From Roseivivax lentus (lineage in GTDB: Bacteria > Pseudomonadota > Alphaproteobacteria > Rhodobacterales > Rhodobacteraceae): a stretch of DNA of 64,000 nucleotides. Shown one piece after another: positions 1 to 8,116 of the stretch. The translations under genes and the position numbers were made by a program. Location of the stretch: positions 1-64,000 of the forward strand of contig NZ_FTOQ01000015.1 of NCBI RefSeq assembly GCF_900156805.1. The letters are read 5' to 3'. The notes below the pieces were generated by a model. That model was not told where the DNA came from. It saw only the letters and a list, made by a program, of their open reading frames with translations, and ran no database searches. Positions within the stretch are counted from its first letter, which is position 1. Each line of letters starts with the position of its first letter.

Positions 1-403
1 AGAAACCACGAAACGCCTGAAGGGAAAGGCGCTTGAGCCAATCACGAGCGCCAATATTCTGCGCTCGCGAACAGGAGTTTTTCAACGGAATCGGCGGGTT
101 CCGGCCATTCGCTGCAAGTGCGCAATTTCATGCCAGGACCACGTGAACCCTACATTCAAACGGCTATCACTGCACGCTTTCCTCTGCGCTGCCGCAAGGC
201 AGCTACGAGCCCACTTTCACCGATGCTGCACGATGCACGAATGGCGGGTTCAGGCAGGGCGTGCTGCAGATGCAGCATGATGTTCCTTATGGATTTAGAC
301 CCGGGTGCTGGAGCGTTCCGAAAGTCTGCACGAACGCTATTGTGACGGCTGACCCGTTCCACGTCGCCGTTCAGTTGGGGCGCGCATGATGAAGCGCGTC
401 CCG
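1..403. other. Non-coding or decayed edge, no gene accepted
   Basis: No convincing gene is seen. A frame on the plus strand is open from base 2 to about base 285 but has no recognisable domain, and its start lies outside the window, so it could be the tail of an upstream gene or a remnant. The sequence is visibly less codon-biased than the genes that follow. Confidence 0.4.
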
Positions 404-2488
404 TTAAATTGCGTCTCTGATCGCTGGTAACGCTTGGGCGCCAAGGCGTTCGCGGCACAGCGCTGCGATCGCGTCAACTGCGTGAGCGCGATCCGCGAAG
501 CGCTGCGCGATGGCGACGTGGCGCGCTAAAGAGACCCAGTGCAGAAGATCGACCCGATCTTCGCTCGGCAGCGCGCGAGTCTCGGCGTATCCCGACAGGA
601 ACTCTTGGGCGAGATGACCAAAGCCATCGCCGTGGCTGCCACGGCGCAAGTCAAGCTCTGTCAGATGCGCAAGGAAGTTGCCGATGTCGATGGCCGCATC
701 GCCGCGCGCGTGCAAGTCCAGATCGACCAGCCAGAGCGTATCGGGCCCAACCACGACCTGATCGAAGTAGAAATCCCGGTGCAGTCCGACCGGTGCGGCG
801 GGCGGCAAGTTGGCCAAACGCGTGACGGCAAGCTCTGCCAGATCGGGATGGGGGCCGCCCGAGACCGCGCGGTCCAGAACGGACAGTTCATCTCCCATGC
901 TCCAACGTCTGTCCGTCTGGGCCGGGGTGTCGTGCAGCATCGCGAGGGCCCGGCCCGTCCGGCGCATTGCTGCGTCAGCCGTCGGCCCATCCAGAAGGTC
1001 GCCCAACGGCGCGCCGTCGATCTCTGCCTGTAGCCAGACGGGCGGATCCTCGTAGGTTCCAAAAACTGGCGGCACCCCGACGCCCTTCTTCCCGTCCAGC
1101 CCGGCGGCGCGCAGGCGCTGTTGAACCCGAGTGGCGTGGGTGTCCGGGCCCTTTGCTCTCAGCTTGCCAAGCACGCCGTGTCCATAGCGGATCAATGCGC
1201 GACGCCGGGGCTTCAGTCGCATCAGGGTTGCTTCGCCCGTCGTACCCGGTTCGGGCCGCAGCGCGAGTGCTGCGGACAGATGCGGGGTCGGGGCCCCGGC
1301 GCCGTCCAGCACCGCCGCCGCGCGGTCCAGAACGGAAGCGGCTTCGGCCTCCCAATCGCGGCGGCGCGTGCGGAACCCCTCGTCGGCGCGGGCCAGCAAC
1401 GCACGCGCGCGCCACGCCGCCAGGTCGACGTCGGACACCTGCCCGCCAGCCGCTCTGTACCCTGCCAACAGCGCGTCGCCCGAGGCCTCTGCTGTGTCCG
1501 CCCCGCGCAGCCCGTCCAAATCGAGCGCGGCGAGAGCGGAGCCAAGGTCACATGCGGCTGGCCCCTGGCAGGCCCGGTCCCAGTCAACGATCCGCGCGCC
1601 TGTGGAACCGTCCACGATCTGGTCGGCGCTGAAATCGCCGTGCAGGGCGACCGGAGCCCCCGAGTGCGGCGCGGGCATCCGTGCAGCAAGGTCCTTCGCC
1701 GCGTCTTCCAGCCTTGGCAGAAGCCAGCCCAAGTTTTCGGCCTGCCGCATGGTATCGGCGGGTTTGAGTGCGAGCGCTTTATCAGCGGGCGCGATGGCGT
1801 GTGCCGCGTTAAGAGCGCGCCCCGCACGCACGAAGGCTTGCAGCGACGCGTCCGCCGTCAGCGCCTCGCCCGGCACCCATTCGCTGGCGATGGCTTTCGC
1901 GCGCGCGCAGGTTCCGATCAGGCCCACGCCGTGCGCGGCCGCCATACGGGCACCGACCAACGCACGATCATAGTCGGCCTTTCGCGCGTGTATCTTCAGA
2001 ATGGCGCGAGGCCCTGCGGGTCCGTCCGCGCGCAGCACGAGGCGACGTCCGGGTTTGAAGCGAAGGAGCGTCAGGCTGCAGCCCGAAAGGCTGACGCTGA
2101 ATAGAAGAGCATCCCGCGCCGCGGGATCGGCGAGCGCGCGCGCCGCACGCGGCCTTCGCAGCAGCGCAAGTGGCACCAACACGGTCTGGACATCATCAAA
2201 ATAAACGGCGTCGTCCTTCCAGGCAGGCCTTGCCCGCACCTCTTCGTAGCGTTCGATCGGATAGGTCGCGGCCATCCACGCGCCAAACCGCCCGTTCTTC
2301 GGAACAAGTCCCGCGATGCAGGATGTCCACGGCTTGTAAAGAAGGTAGGAGGTGCGCATCGGGCCAAGTCCCGCGCGCTCTGCCAAGGTGGTGGCGTCGA
2401 GCAGGCCCGGCAGGCCAGGCAGTTCCGGCTCTCGCGAGGCAAGGCTGTCGTCCCCGGACGAGCCAGTCGTTTCAGGATGCGAGCGCAT
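404..2488 (-). CDS. Tandem phosphotransferase-fold (APH-like) protein, last gene of glycosyltransferase operon
   Basis: A protein of about 694 residues with two aminoglycoside-phosphotransferase/choline-kinase-like domains. The first has a catalytic-loop motif HGDFSADQ (H283, D285) followed by IVDWD; the second has HRDFYFDQ (H570, D572) followed by LVDLD and DIGN. In both loops the family's metal-binding Asn (HxDxxxxN) is Gln (Q290, Q577). The family transfers phosphate from ATP to small hydroxyl compounds such as sugars or amino alcohols; the substrate here is unknown, and the context suggests a sugar or lipid head group. A farther upstream ATG (2620) would overlap the ABC gene by about 150 bases; the ATG at 2488 overlaps it by only 17 and is chosen. 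An aminoglycoside-resistance role is not supported by the double-domain form or the neighbours. Last gene of a five-gene operon. Confidence 0.75.
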   Translation of the reverse strand: MRSHPETTGSSGDDSLASREPELPGLPGLLDATTLAERAGLGPMRTSYLLYKPWTSCIAGLVPKNGRFGAWMAATYPIERYEEVRARPAWKDDAVYFDDVQTVLVPLALLRRPRAARALADPAARDALLFSVSLSGCSLTLLRFKPGRRLVLRADGPAGPRAILKIHARKADYDRALVGARMAAAHGVGLIGTCARAKAIASEWVPGEALTADASLQAFVRAGRALNAAHAIAPADKALALKPADTMRQAENLGWLLPRLEDAAKDLAARMPAPHSGAPVALHGDFSADQIVDGSTGARIVDWDRACQGPAACDLGSALAALDLDGLRGADTAEASGDALLAGYRAAGGQVSDVDLAAWRARALLARADEGFRTRRRDWEAEAASVLDRAAAVLDGAGAPTPHLSAALALRPEPGTTGEATLMRLKPRRRALIRYGHGVLGKLRAKGPDTHATRVQQRLRAAGLDGKKGVGVPPVFGTYEDPPVWLQAEIDGAPLGDLLDGPTADAAMRRTGRALAMLHDTPAQTDRRWSMGDELSVLDRAVSGGPHPDLAELAVTRLANLPPAAPVGLHRDFYFDQVVVGPDTLWLVDLDLHARGDAAIDIGNFLAHLTELDLRRGSHGDGFGHLAQEFLSGYAETRALPSEDRVDLLHWVSLARHVAIAQRFADRAHAVDAIAALCRERLGAQALPAIRDAI

Positions 2489-4289
2489 GCGGTTGTTCCC
2501 CTCTTTGGCGGGCATGGGCGTTGGCGAACCAGCCGCCGTTTCGAATGAGACCGGCGGGCGCGCCGTCCTCTGCCACGCGACCCCGGTCAAGGACGACAAT
2601 GCGGTCGCAAGCGGCGGCAAGTGCGAGATCGTGGGTAATCAAAAGGGTCGTGCGCCCCTTGGACACTTCGCCGATGGCCCGTGCGACGGCCTCTTCCGAG
2701 GGGCCGTCAAGACCCGTCGTCGGCTCATCGAGGATCAGCATTGGCGTCCGGCGCAGCATCGCGCGCGCCAAAGACAGCCGCTGCCGCTGCCCCGCCGACA
2801 ATGAGCCTCCGCGCTCGGCGATATGGGTCTCGTATCGGTCCGGCAGGGCGTCGATGAAGTCCTGTGCCGCGGCGGCTTTGGCGGCGGACCCGATCTCGGC
2901 ATCGCTGACGTCGCGATCCAGCCCCAGGACCAGGTTCTCCCGCACCGTGCCCGAGACGATCAATGGTTCTTGCGGCACAAGGGCGATCTGGGTGCGCAGG
3001 CTGGCCATGGTGACGTCGCGCAGGTCGTGTCCGTCTGCCATCACCCGCCCGGCGTCTGGATCATACAGGCGCAGGGCGAGGGCCGCGAGCGTCGATTTCC
3101 CGGTCCCAGAGGGGCCGACGACGGCAACCCGCTCTCCGGCCTCTATCTTCAGATCAAGCCCGTTGAAGACGGGCGGGCCGTCAGCGTGGGAAAATCGCAC
3201 CCCTTCGAAGGCCAGCGCACCCGAAAGGGCGGGCGCAGGCATCGCGTCAGGGCGGTCGGCCACGGCATCGGTCTCGTCGAGAAGGCCGACGACCCGTTCG
3301 CCCGCGGCCATGGCCTTGGCAAGACGCGCGGCGTATTTGGCGTAGCCGCGCACCGGCCGGAAGGTGTGCTTGAGGTAGGTGACGAAGATCAGAAGGTCTC
3401 CGGGCGTGATCCGTCCGGCAAGAACCTGCAATGTCCCGAAAAACAGGATGGCTGCAAGACCGACGCCTGCGAGCACGTCGACCGACCGCTCCAGCCCGGC
3501 GGTCAGGCGCGCGCCGCGCAGGCCGGCCTTCATGTCGCCGTCGTTTGCGCCGCAAAATACCGCGGCAGAGCGCTCTTCCAGTCCCAGCGCCTGAACCGAG
3601 CGGATGCCGGCCAGCGTTTCTGTCGAGGTCGCGGCCAGATGGCCCTGCCGCTTGCGCTGCGTGCGGCTGACCTCTCGAATACGGCCGGTCAGCACGCGCG
3701 ACAGGATCATCAGGACAGGCAGCGGTGCCAGCGCCACAAGCGCGAGCTGCCAATCGAGCCAGAGCATCACGCCCACCATGCCCACGAAGATCAGCACGTT
3801 GGCGGCCAGCGGCATCGCCGCCGTCACCATCGTTTCCTTGAGCATGCCCACGTCGCCCACCAACCGCATGGTCAGATCGCCCGCGCGAGACCGCGTATGA
3901 AACCCGACCGACAGGGACTGGAGGTGACGGAACAGGTCGGCGCGCACCTTGGTCAGCACCGTATTTCCGACCTTCGCAAACCCCATCGTGGCGAGGAACT
4001 GGAACAGGGCGCGCAGCAGCACGGCGGCCAGAAGGCCACCGGCGCAAAGCGAGAGTATCACCATCGGATCATAGGCGCCGAGGGCAGGCTCGCCCGAGGC
4101 GGTGGGCACGACGCTGTCGATCACGAACTTGAGCGCCCATGGCTCGGCCAGCTTGGCGACGGTGGACAGGATCAGTGCCAGAACCGATCCGACCAGCACC
4201 AGACGGTGCCCGACGAGGTAGGGAGCAAGGCGACGCACGATCCGTCCCAGACCGGGCAGCGTTTCGCGAAGATGGGTGGGACGGCTCAT
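2472..4289 (-). CDS. ABC exporter, fused permease and ATPase (MsbA-like)
   Basis: Type I half-transporter of 605 residues: an N-terminal membrane domain with about six helices (residues 20-310) and a C-terminal nucleotide-binding domain. Walker A is GPSGTGKST (K398), the signature is LSAGQRQRLSLARAM, Walker B is LILDEPTTGLD, and the switch His lies in LLITHDL. Such proteins work as homodimers in the inner membrane and flip lipids, glycolipids or peptides outward. The ATG overlaps the stop of the upstream GT4 gene (ATGA), indicating translational coupling. With three glycosyltransferases upstream, an export role for a lipid-linked glycan or glycolipid is the likeliest reading; the substrate cannot be read from sequence. 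Length and motifs are complete. Confidence 0.88.
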   Translation of the reverse strand: MSRPTHLRETLPGLGRIVRRLAPYLVGHRLVLVGSVLALILSTVAKLAEPWALKFVIDSVVPTASGEPALGAYDPMVILSLCAGGLLAAVLLRALFQFLATMGFAKVGNTVLTKVRADLFRHLQSLSVGFHTRSRAGDLTMRLVGDVGMLKETMVTAAMPLAANVLIFVGMVGVMLWLDWQLALVALAPLPVLMILSRVLTGRIREVSRTQRKRQGHLAATSTETLAGIRSVQALGLEERSAAVFCGANDGDMKAGLRGARLTAGLERSVDVLAGVGLAAILFFGTLQVLAGRITPGDLLIFVTYLKHTFRPVRGYAKYAARLAKAMAAGERVVGLLDETDAVADRPDAMPAPALSGALAFEGVRFSHADGPPVFNGLDLKIEAGERVAVVGPSGTGKSTLAALALRLYDPDAGRVMADGHDLRDVTMASLRTQIALVPQEPLIVSGTVRENLVLGLDRDVSDAEIGSAAKAAAAQDFIDALPDRYETHIAERGGSLSAGQRQRLSLARAMLRRTPMLILDEPTTGLDGPSEEAVARAIGEVSKGRTTLLITHDLALAAACDRIVVLDRGRVAEDGAPAGLIRNGGWFANAHARQRGEQPHALAS

Positions 4290-5443
4290 GCGACCACGCG
4301 ATCCGGCGCGGCGGCCATGGCGCGACCAAGGACGCGGGCGGCGACACCTGCCCAGGTGCGGGTACCAAGGACGGCGTCACGACCGTCGGCACCCAGGGTG
4401 CGCCGCAGTTTCGCGTCCGCCGCCAATTGGGCCAGCCTGTCCGCGAGGGCCTGCGGATCGCCCGCGGGGCCCACCAGGCCGGTAAGTCCTTCCGATACGA
4501 TGCCGGGAAGATGGCCCACACGGGTGACGACCACCGGCACGCCCGCGGCCATGTATTCGTAAACCTTGAGCGGCGAGAAATAAAAGGCTTCGCTCTCGCC
4601 ATAGGGTGCGCAGCCCGCATCCATCCGCGCAAGGTGGGCGGGCACCTCGGCGGCGGGAACGAGGCCCGTGATCTCTGCGGCGTCCGCACAGCCCGCCGCT
4701 GCCAAGCGGCGCTCTATGTCGGCGCGTTCGGGTCCGTCGCCCACGATCAGAAGGCGCGCGTCAGGCACCGAGGCGCGCAGCAGGGCAAAGGCGTCGATCA
4801 GCAGCGGCATGCCGTGCCACGGCTTGAGAGAGCCGAGGAAGCCGACGGTGAACGGATCGGCGGCCAGCGGGGCAGGAGCAGGAAAGCGCGCCGGATCGAC
4901 GGCGTTGGGCTCTACGGTCACGTATTGGGCGCCCATCTGCCGCGCGTGGTCGGCCACGGGCTCGGACACGGCAGAAACCAGCGTGGCAGCCGACATGGCG
5001 CGCTGCGCAGAGCTATCTGCCTCGGCGGCCAGGGCCAGCGTGCGATGCGCCGCGGCCTCTGCCGCCAACGGGGCATTCACCTCCAGCACACTCGGGACGC
5101 CTTGGGCTCGCGCCCACTCCGTGGCGCCATGGGCGTAAAGGGCGTGGCGCTCGTACACGATATCAGGCGACAGGGTATCGAGCGCGGCACAAACGTCCGC
5201 GTTCGCGGCAAGGAGCCCCTTCGCCCGCGCTTCGGGCGCTCCCTTGGGGGCGGGCGGCAGCGCCAGCATCGCGACCTGCGCCAGATCAGCGGGCGGCGTG
5301 CCTTCCAGGCGCGGAGACAGGACGGTGACCGAATGGCCCGCCGCCGTCACCGCGCGCAGCATCTCCTGAACATGGACAGACGCGCCTTTTGCGCCCCAGA
5401 CGGGAATGCCGGGATCGGTCGTGACATAGGCGATGCGCATCAT
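4286..5443 (-). CDS. Glycosyltransferase family 4 protein
   Basis: GT-B fold retaining glycosyltransferase of about 385 residues. The N-terminal half starts with RIAYVTTDPGIPVWGAKGAS, the usual GT4 opening with the GASxH acceptor-side loop. The C-terminal half has VGFLGSLKPWHG, LLIVGDGPE and EAFYFSPLKVYEYMAAG, the EX7E nucleotide-sugar motif. It would add a sugar from a nucleotide donor to a lipid or glycan at the cytoplasmic face of the membrane. Two adjacent ATGs (5443 and 5440) are possible; 5443 makes an ATGA overlap with the upstream gene. The 3' end overlaps the ABC exporter start in the same way, so the genes are translationally coupled. Donor and acceptor are unknown. Confidence 0.88.
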   Translation of the reverse strand: MMRIAYVTTDPGIPVWGAKGASVHVQEMLRAVTAAGHSVTVLSPRLEGTPPADLAQVAMLALPPAPKGAPEARAKGLLAANADVCAALDTLSPDIVYERHALYAHGATEWARAQGVPSVLEVNAPLAAEAAAHRTLALAAEADSSAQRAMSAATLVSAVSEPVADHARQMGAQYVTVEPNAVDPARFPAPAPLAADPFTVGFLGSLKPWHGMPLLIDAFALLRASVPDARLLIVGDGPERADIERRLAAAGCADAAEITGLVPAAEVPAHLARMDAGCAPYGESEAFYFSPLKVYEYMAAGVPVVVTRVGHLPGIVSEGLTGLVGPAGDPQALADRLAQLAADAKLRRTLGADGRDAVLGTRTWAGVAARVLGRAMAAAPDRVVA

Positions 5444-6681
5444 GCCGCCTCTTTCGCACTGGGGCGCGCGGACAGCGTTTCCGCCCATTGGGCGCGCAGG
5501 GCAGAGGCCGCACCGCGGGCGTCGAAGTCGCGCTCGATCCGCGCGCGGGCACTGGCCGACAGACGGTCGCGGAGGGCCGCATCGTCCAGAAGACGGGTCA
5601 TCGCCGCCGCAAGCGCTTCGGGGTCGGATGCCGGTGCGATCAGTCCCGTCTCGTCGTCCTGCACGAGTTCGGGGATGCCCACCACATCGCTCGACACCAC
5701 GGGCAGACCAAGAGCCATCGCCTCGACCAGCACGGTCGGCATCCCGTCGCGATTGCCGTCCGAGCCGACGACACAGGGGCAGGCCATCAGCGCCGCGCCC
5801 CGGATCATCTCGATGACCTCTGACTGGGGGCGGGGGCCTTCGAGCACAACGTGGTCGGACACGCCCGCATCCTCGATCTGGCGGGCGAGGTCTTCGCGCT
5901 CTTCGCCGTCGCCCACGATGCGGCAGACCGGCGCCAGACCGTCCTGTGCCATCAGGCGAATGGCCTCGATCAGGATGTGAAAGCCCTTCTTTTCCACCAA
6001 ACGACCGACCGCGAGGATCTCGCGCGCCTCGGGTGAGGGCGTCTTGTAGGCGAAGCGATCGAGGTCGAGACCGTTGTAGACCCGCGTCAGCCGGGGTCCG
6101 GGGCCGAAGCGGTCACGCAGGTGGGCCAGGTTGTAATCCGAGACGGTGACGCAAAGGTCGGCGTCGCGCAGCTTAAGGTCCAGGTGCTGTGGGTCTTCGT
6201 AGTCGTGGTAAATGTCCTTGGCGTGCGCCGTAAAGCTGTAGCCTATACCCGCCATGGCCGCCGCAAGCCGCGCGACCGACGTGGCGACGGTGCCGAAATG
6301 CGCATGCAGATGCACAAGGCCTCGGCGCTTGGCCAGCACGGCCAGTTCCAAGGCCTGCGCCACGTCCCGTCCAGAGGCGATGCCATCTGACGCGCGTAAC
6401 GCCTCCCATGCGCCGGGCAGTTCGGCCCGCGCCTCGTCCAGCCGATGCCAGAGGCCTTCGGTCCCTGAAAACCGATCCTTCAGGCGGGTGACGGGCGCGC
6501 GCACACGGCCCAGCATGTCCTGGAAGTGCGTCTCTTCCACGCTGCGCAGCGCGAAGATGTCGATCTCTTGGCCCGCGGCCTCGTGGGCCAGGATTTCGGT
6601 GACCACGAAGGTCTCGGAAAAACGCGGATACCGCTTGAGCACGTAGCCGATGCGTCCGACAGGGGGAGCGAGTGTGGTCAT
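5440..6681 (-). CDS. Glycosyltransferase family 4 protein (WcaL/AmsK-like)
   Basis: About 413 residues, GT-B fold. The N-terminal YPRFSETFVVTEILAHE motif and the later LHAHFGT and FTAHAKDIY segments are typical of the WcaL/AmsK branch of GT4, which acts in exopolysaccharide repeat-unit assembly. The C-terminal half has ILAVGRLVEKKGFHILIEA, CRIVGDGEERE and DGMPTVLVEAMALG (EX7E). The frame is open upstream to 6918, but the ATG at 6681 is preceded by AAAGGAG at good spacing and starts the conserved domain, so it is chosen. Second gene of the operon, 17 bases after the MurG-like gene; its stop overlaps the next GT4 start. Which glycan it builds is not known. Confidence 0.88.
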   Translation of the reverse strand: MTTLAPPVGRIGYVLKRYPRFSETFVVTEILAHEAAGQEIDIFALRSVEETHFQDMLGRVRAPVTRLKDRFSGTEGLWHRLDEARAELPGAWEALRASDGIASGRDVAQALELAVLAKRRGLVHLHAHFGTVATSVARLAAAMAGIGYSFTAHAKDIYHDYEDPQHLDLKLRDADLCVTVSDYNLAHLRDRFGPGPRLTRVYNGLDLDRFAYKTPSPEAREILAVGRLVEKKGFHILIEAIRLMAQDGLAPVCRIVGDGEEREDLARQIEDAGVSDHVVLEGPRPQSEVIEMIRGAALMACPCVVGSDGNRDGMPTVLVEAMALGLPVVSSDVVGIPELVQDDETGLIAPASDPEALAAAMTRLLDDAALRDRLSASARARIERDFDARGAASALRAQWAETLSARPSAKEAA

Positions 6682-6698
6682 GATGGAATCTCCTTTAG

Positions 6699-7928
6699 TC
6701 AGGCGACGAGGGCCGGTGCGGTGCTGCAGACCTTCGACGCAAGCGCCTGAACGCGCGCCAGGCCGCCCATGTCGGGTTGCCGCTCTGGTCTTGGCGCGGG
6801 GGCGGCCATCCAGGCCGACAGGGCGTCCGAGGTCAGGTCTGCGGGCAGAATCATCGAAACGAGCCCCCGCGCGGCAAGCCGCTCGGTGCGCATGACCTGC
6901 TCTCGACGGGGGGCGCAACGCGGCACGATCAGCGCGGGAGGATCAAGCGCCAGCATCTCCATGGTGGTGTTGTATCCGCCCATTCCGACGATGCGGGCGG
7001 CGTTGGCCATCACCCCGATGGGTTCGCTCAGAAACGGCAGAACCGTCAGGTCGTCGCGGTCCCGCGTCAATTCAGCGATACGGTCCTTGGCCTCACGCGG
7101 CATTTGGGTGCCGGTGACAAGGACGCCGCGATGGCCATCCGGCATCCGGGATCCGGCGAAGGCTTCGCAAAGCGTAAGCCCGTCGCGCCCCCCGCCGACG
7201 GCACAGTAGATGTATGGGCGCGGATCGGCCATTTGCACGGCCGCCAGGTCGCGGGCCGCCTGATCGGCATCGCGGCGCCCCGTCGGGTCGAGGTAGCCCA
7301 CATGCATCGCCTTCCCGCCAAGCGGCCCCAACATGCAGCAATCCGACAGGATGTCGTAGAAGGCCGCGTCGCCGTAGATCCAGACCGCGTCGTAAAGATG
7401 GCGCACCGTCTCGAAGTTGCGCTGGCGCAGCCACTGGCGGCGCACCGTCGCACACTCGTCGATCACATCGCGCAGGCCCAAAACGATACGCGCGCGACCC
7501 CGCGCGCGCAGCGCGTGCAGCGTGTCGTCCAGCTCAAATTGCGCGCCGCGCGGCACGTTGTCGACGATCACCAGGTCGGGATCGAACCCTTCGGCGGCGG
7601 ACCGGATGGTGCGGGAGCGCAGTGCCGAAAGACGCGCCAGATCGCCGCCCAGGTCGCGCGGCCGGTAGCTGCCGTCGCCCTCCTTGGCGTAGGCCGGCAG
7701 GGTCACGCAATCGACTCCGGCGGGCATCGTGAAGGCGCCCGCCTCGCGCATTCCACCGATCAGCAGGATCTCGGGGCGCGGCTCGATCTCGGACAGGGCG
7801 GCGGCGAGCAGCAGGTTGCGGCGCAGGTGCCCGTACCCCAACGTGTCGTGCGAATAGAGCATGATCCGCAACGGCGCCGCCGGACGGTGGGGCATCGGAT
7901 CGAACCGGGCGTCGAGCCTCTCGAACAT
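6699..7928 (-). CDS. Predicted glycosyltransferase, MurG-like (COG4671 type)
   Basis: About 409 residues with a GT-B-like architecture. The N-terminal motif YSHDTLGYGHLRRNLLLAAA, the central VIVDNVPRG and GLRDVID segments and the C-terminal GMGGYNTTMEML segment match the predicted glycosyltransferases related to MurG and UDP-GlcNAc transferases. First gene of the minus-strand operon, divergent from the sensor kinase. Two starts compete: ATG 7937 directly abuts the only Shine-Dalgarno (AGGAG), which cannot serve it, whereas ATG 7928 lies nine bases downstream of that AGGAG and is chosen. Its place at the head of an operon with two GT4 enzymes and an exporter suggests it makes the first or a committed sugar transfer, which is inference. 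Confidence 0.8.
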   Translation of the reverse strand: MFERLDARFDPMPHRPAAPLRIMLYSHDTLGYGHLRRNLLLAAALSEIEPRPEILLIGGMREAGAFTMPAGVDCVTLPAYAKEGDGSYRPRDLGGDLARLSALRSRTIRSAAEGFDPDLVIVDNVPRGAQFELDDTLHALRARGRARIVLGLRDVIDECATVRRQWLRQRNFETVRHLYDAVWIYGDAAFYDILSDCCMLGPLGGKAMHVGYLDPTGRRDADQAARDLAAVQMADPRPYIYCAVGGGRDGLTLCEAFAGSRMPDGHRGVLVTGTQMPREAKDRIAELTRDRDDLTVLPFLSEPIGVMANAARIVGMGGYNTTMEMLALDPPALIVPRCAPRREQVMRTERLAARGLVSMILPADLTSDALSAWMAAPAPRPERQPDMGGLARVQALASKVCSTAPALVA

Positions 7929-7967
7929 CTCGGGCATCTCCTGGGTTTCTTGCCCGGGCTTTGCCGA

Positions 7968-7985
7968 GCGTCACAAATCTGTAAC
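7968..7985. promoter_or_regulatory. Pho-box-like direct repeat
   Basis: Two half-sites, GTCAC at 7970 and GTAAC at 7981, are 11 bp apart. The 18-mer agrees with the textbook Pho box CTGTCATAWAWCTGTCAY at 14 of 18 positions by my count. It lies about 40 bases upstream of the chosen start of the glycosyltransferase operon. It may bind PhoB, or be a degenerate site for the OmpR-type regulator encoded next door. Confidence 0.35.
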
Positions 7986-8007
7986 GCGGATGCTCTCGAT
8001 AAGACCC

Positions 8008-8045
8008 GTTAGAAGACGGTTAGAGATCGTTAGAGTTTGGTTAGA
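8008..8045 (+). promoter_or_regulatory. Four phased GTTAGA direct repeats, probable response-regulator site
   Basis: GTTAGA occurs at 8008, 8019, 8029 and 8040, that is at 11, 10 and 11 bp, so all copies face one side of the helix. OmpR/PhoB-family regulators bind such head-to-tail 10-11 bp repeats, and a regulator of that family is encoded just downstream (9682-10407). The array sits midway between the divergent glycosyltransferase operon (80 bases away) and the kinase gene (72 bases away), so it could control both. A weak -10 (TATCAC, 8084-8089) lies downstream of it toward the kinase. Confidence 0.65.
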
Positions 8046-8116
8046 ACATGCAGATTGCCCATGCTCCGCTTACAGACCGGTGCTATCACGGTGCTCAGGA
8101 ACACGCGGGGGACCGG

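Noticed and set aside
2-285. Open frame at the left edge, possibly the tail of a gene
   Set aside because: The start is outside the window and no domain can be read, so it is not listed as a gene.
404-2488. Aminoglycoside resistance kinase
   Set aside because: The double-domain layout, altered Asn positions and glycosyltransferase operon argue against a resistance enzyme.
8008-8045. CRISPR-like repeats
   Set aside because: Six-base units with 4-5 base gaps; no spacers and no cas genes. They fit a regulator site.
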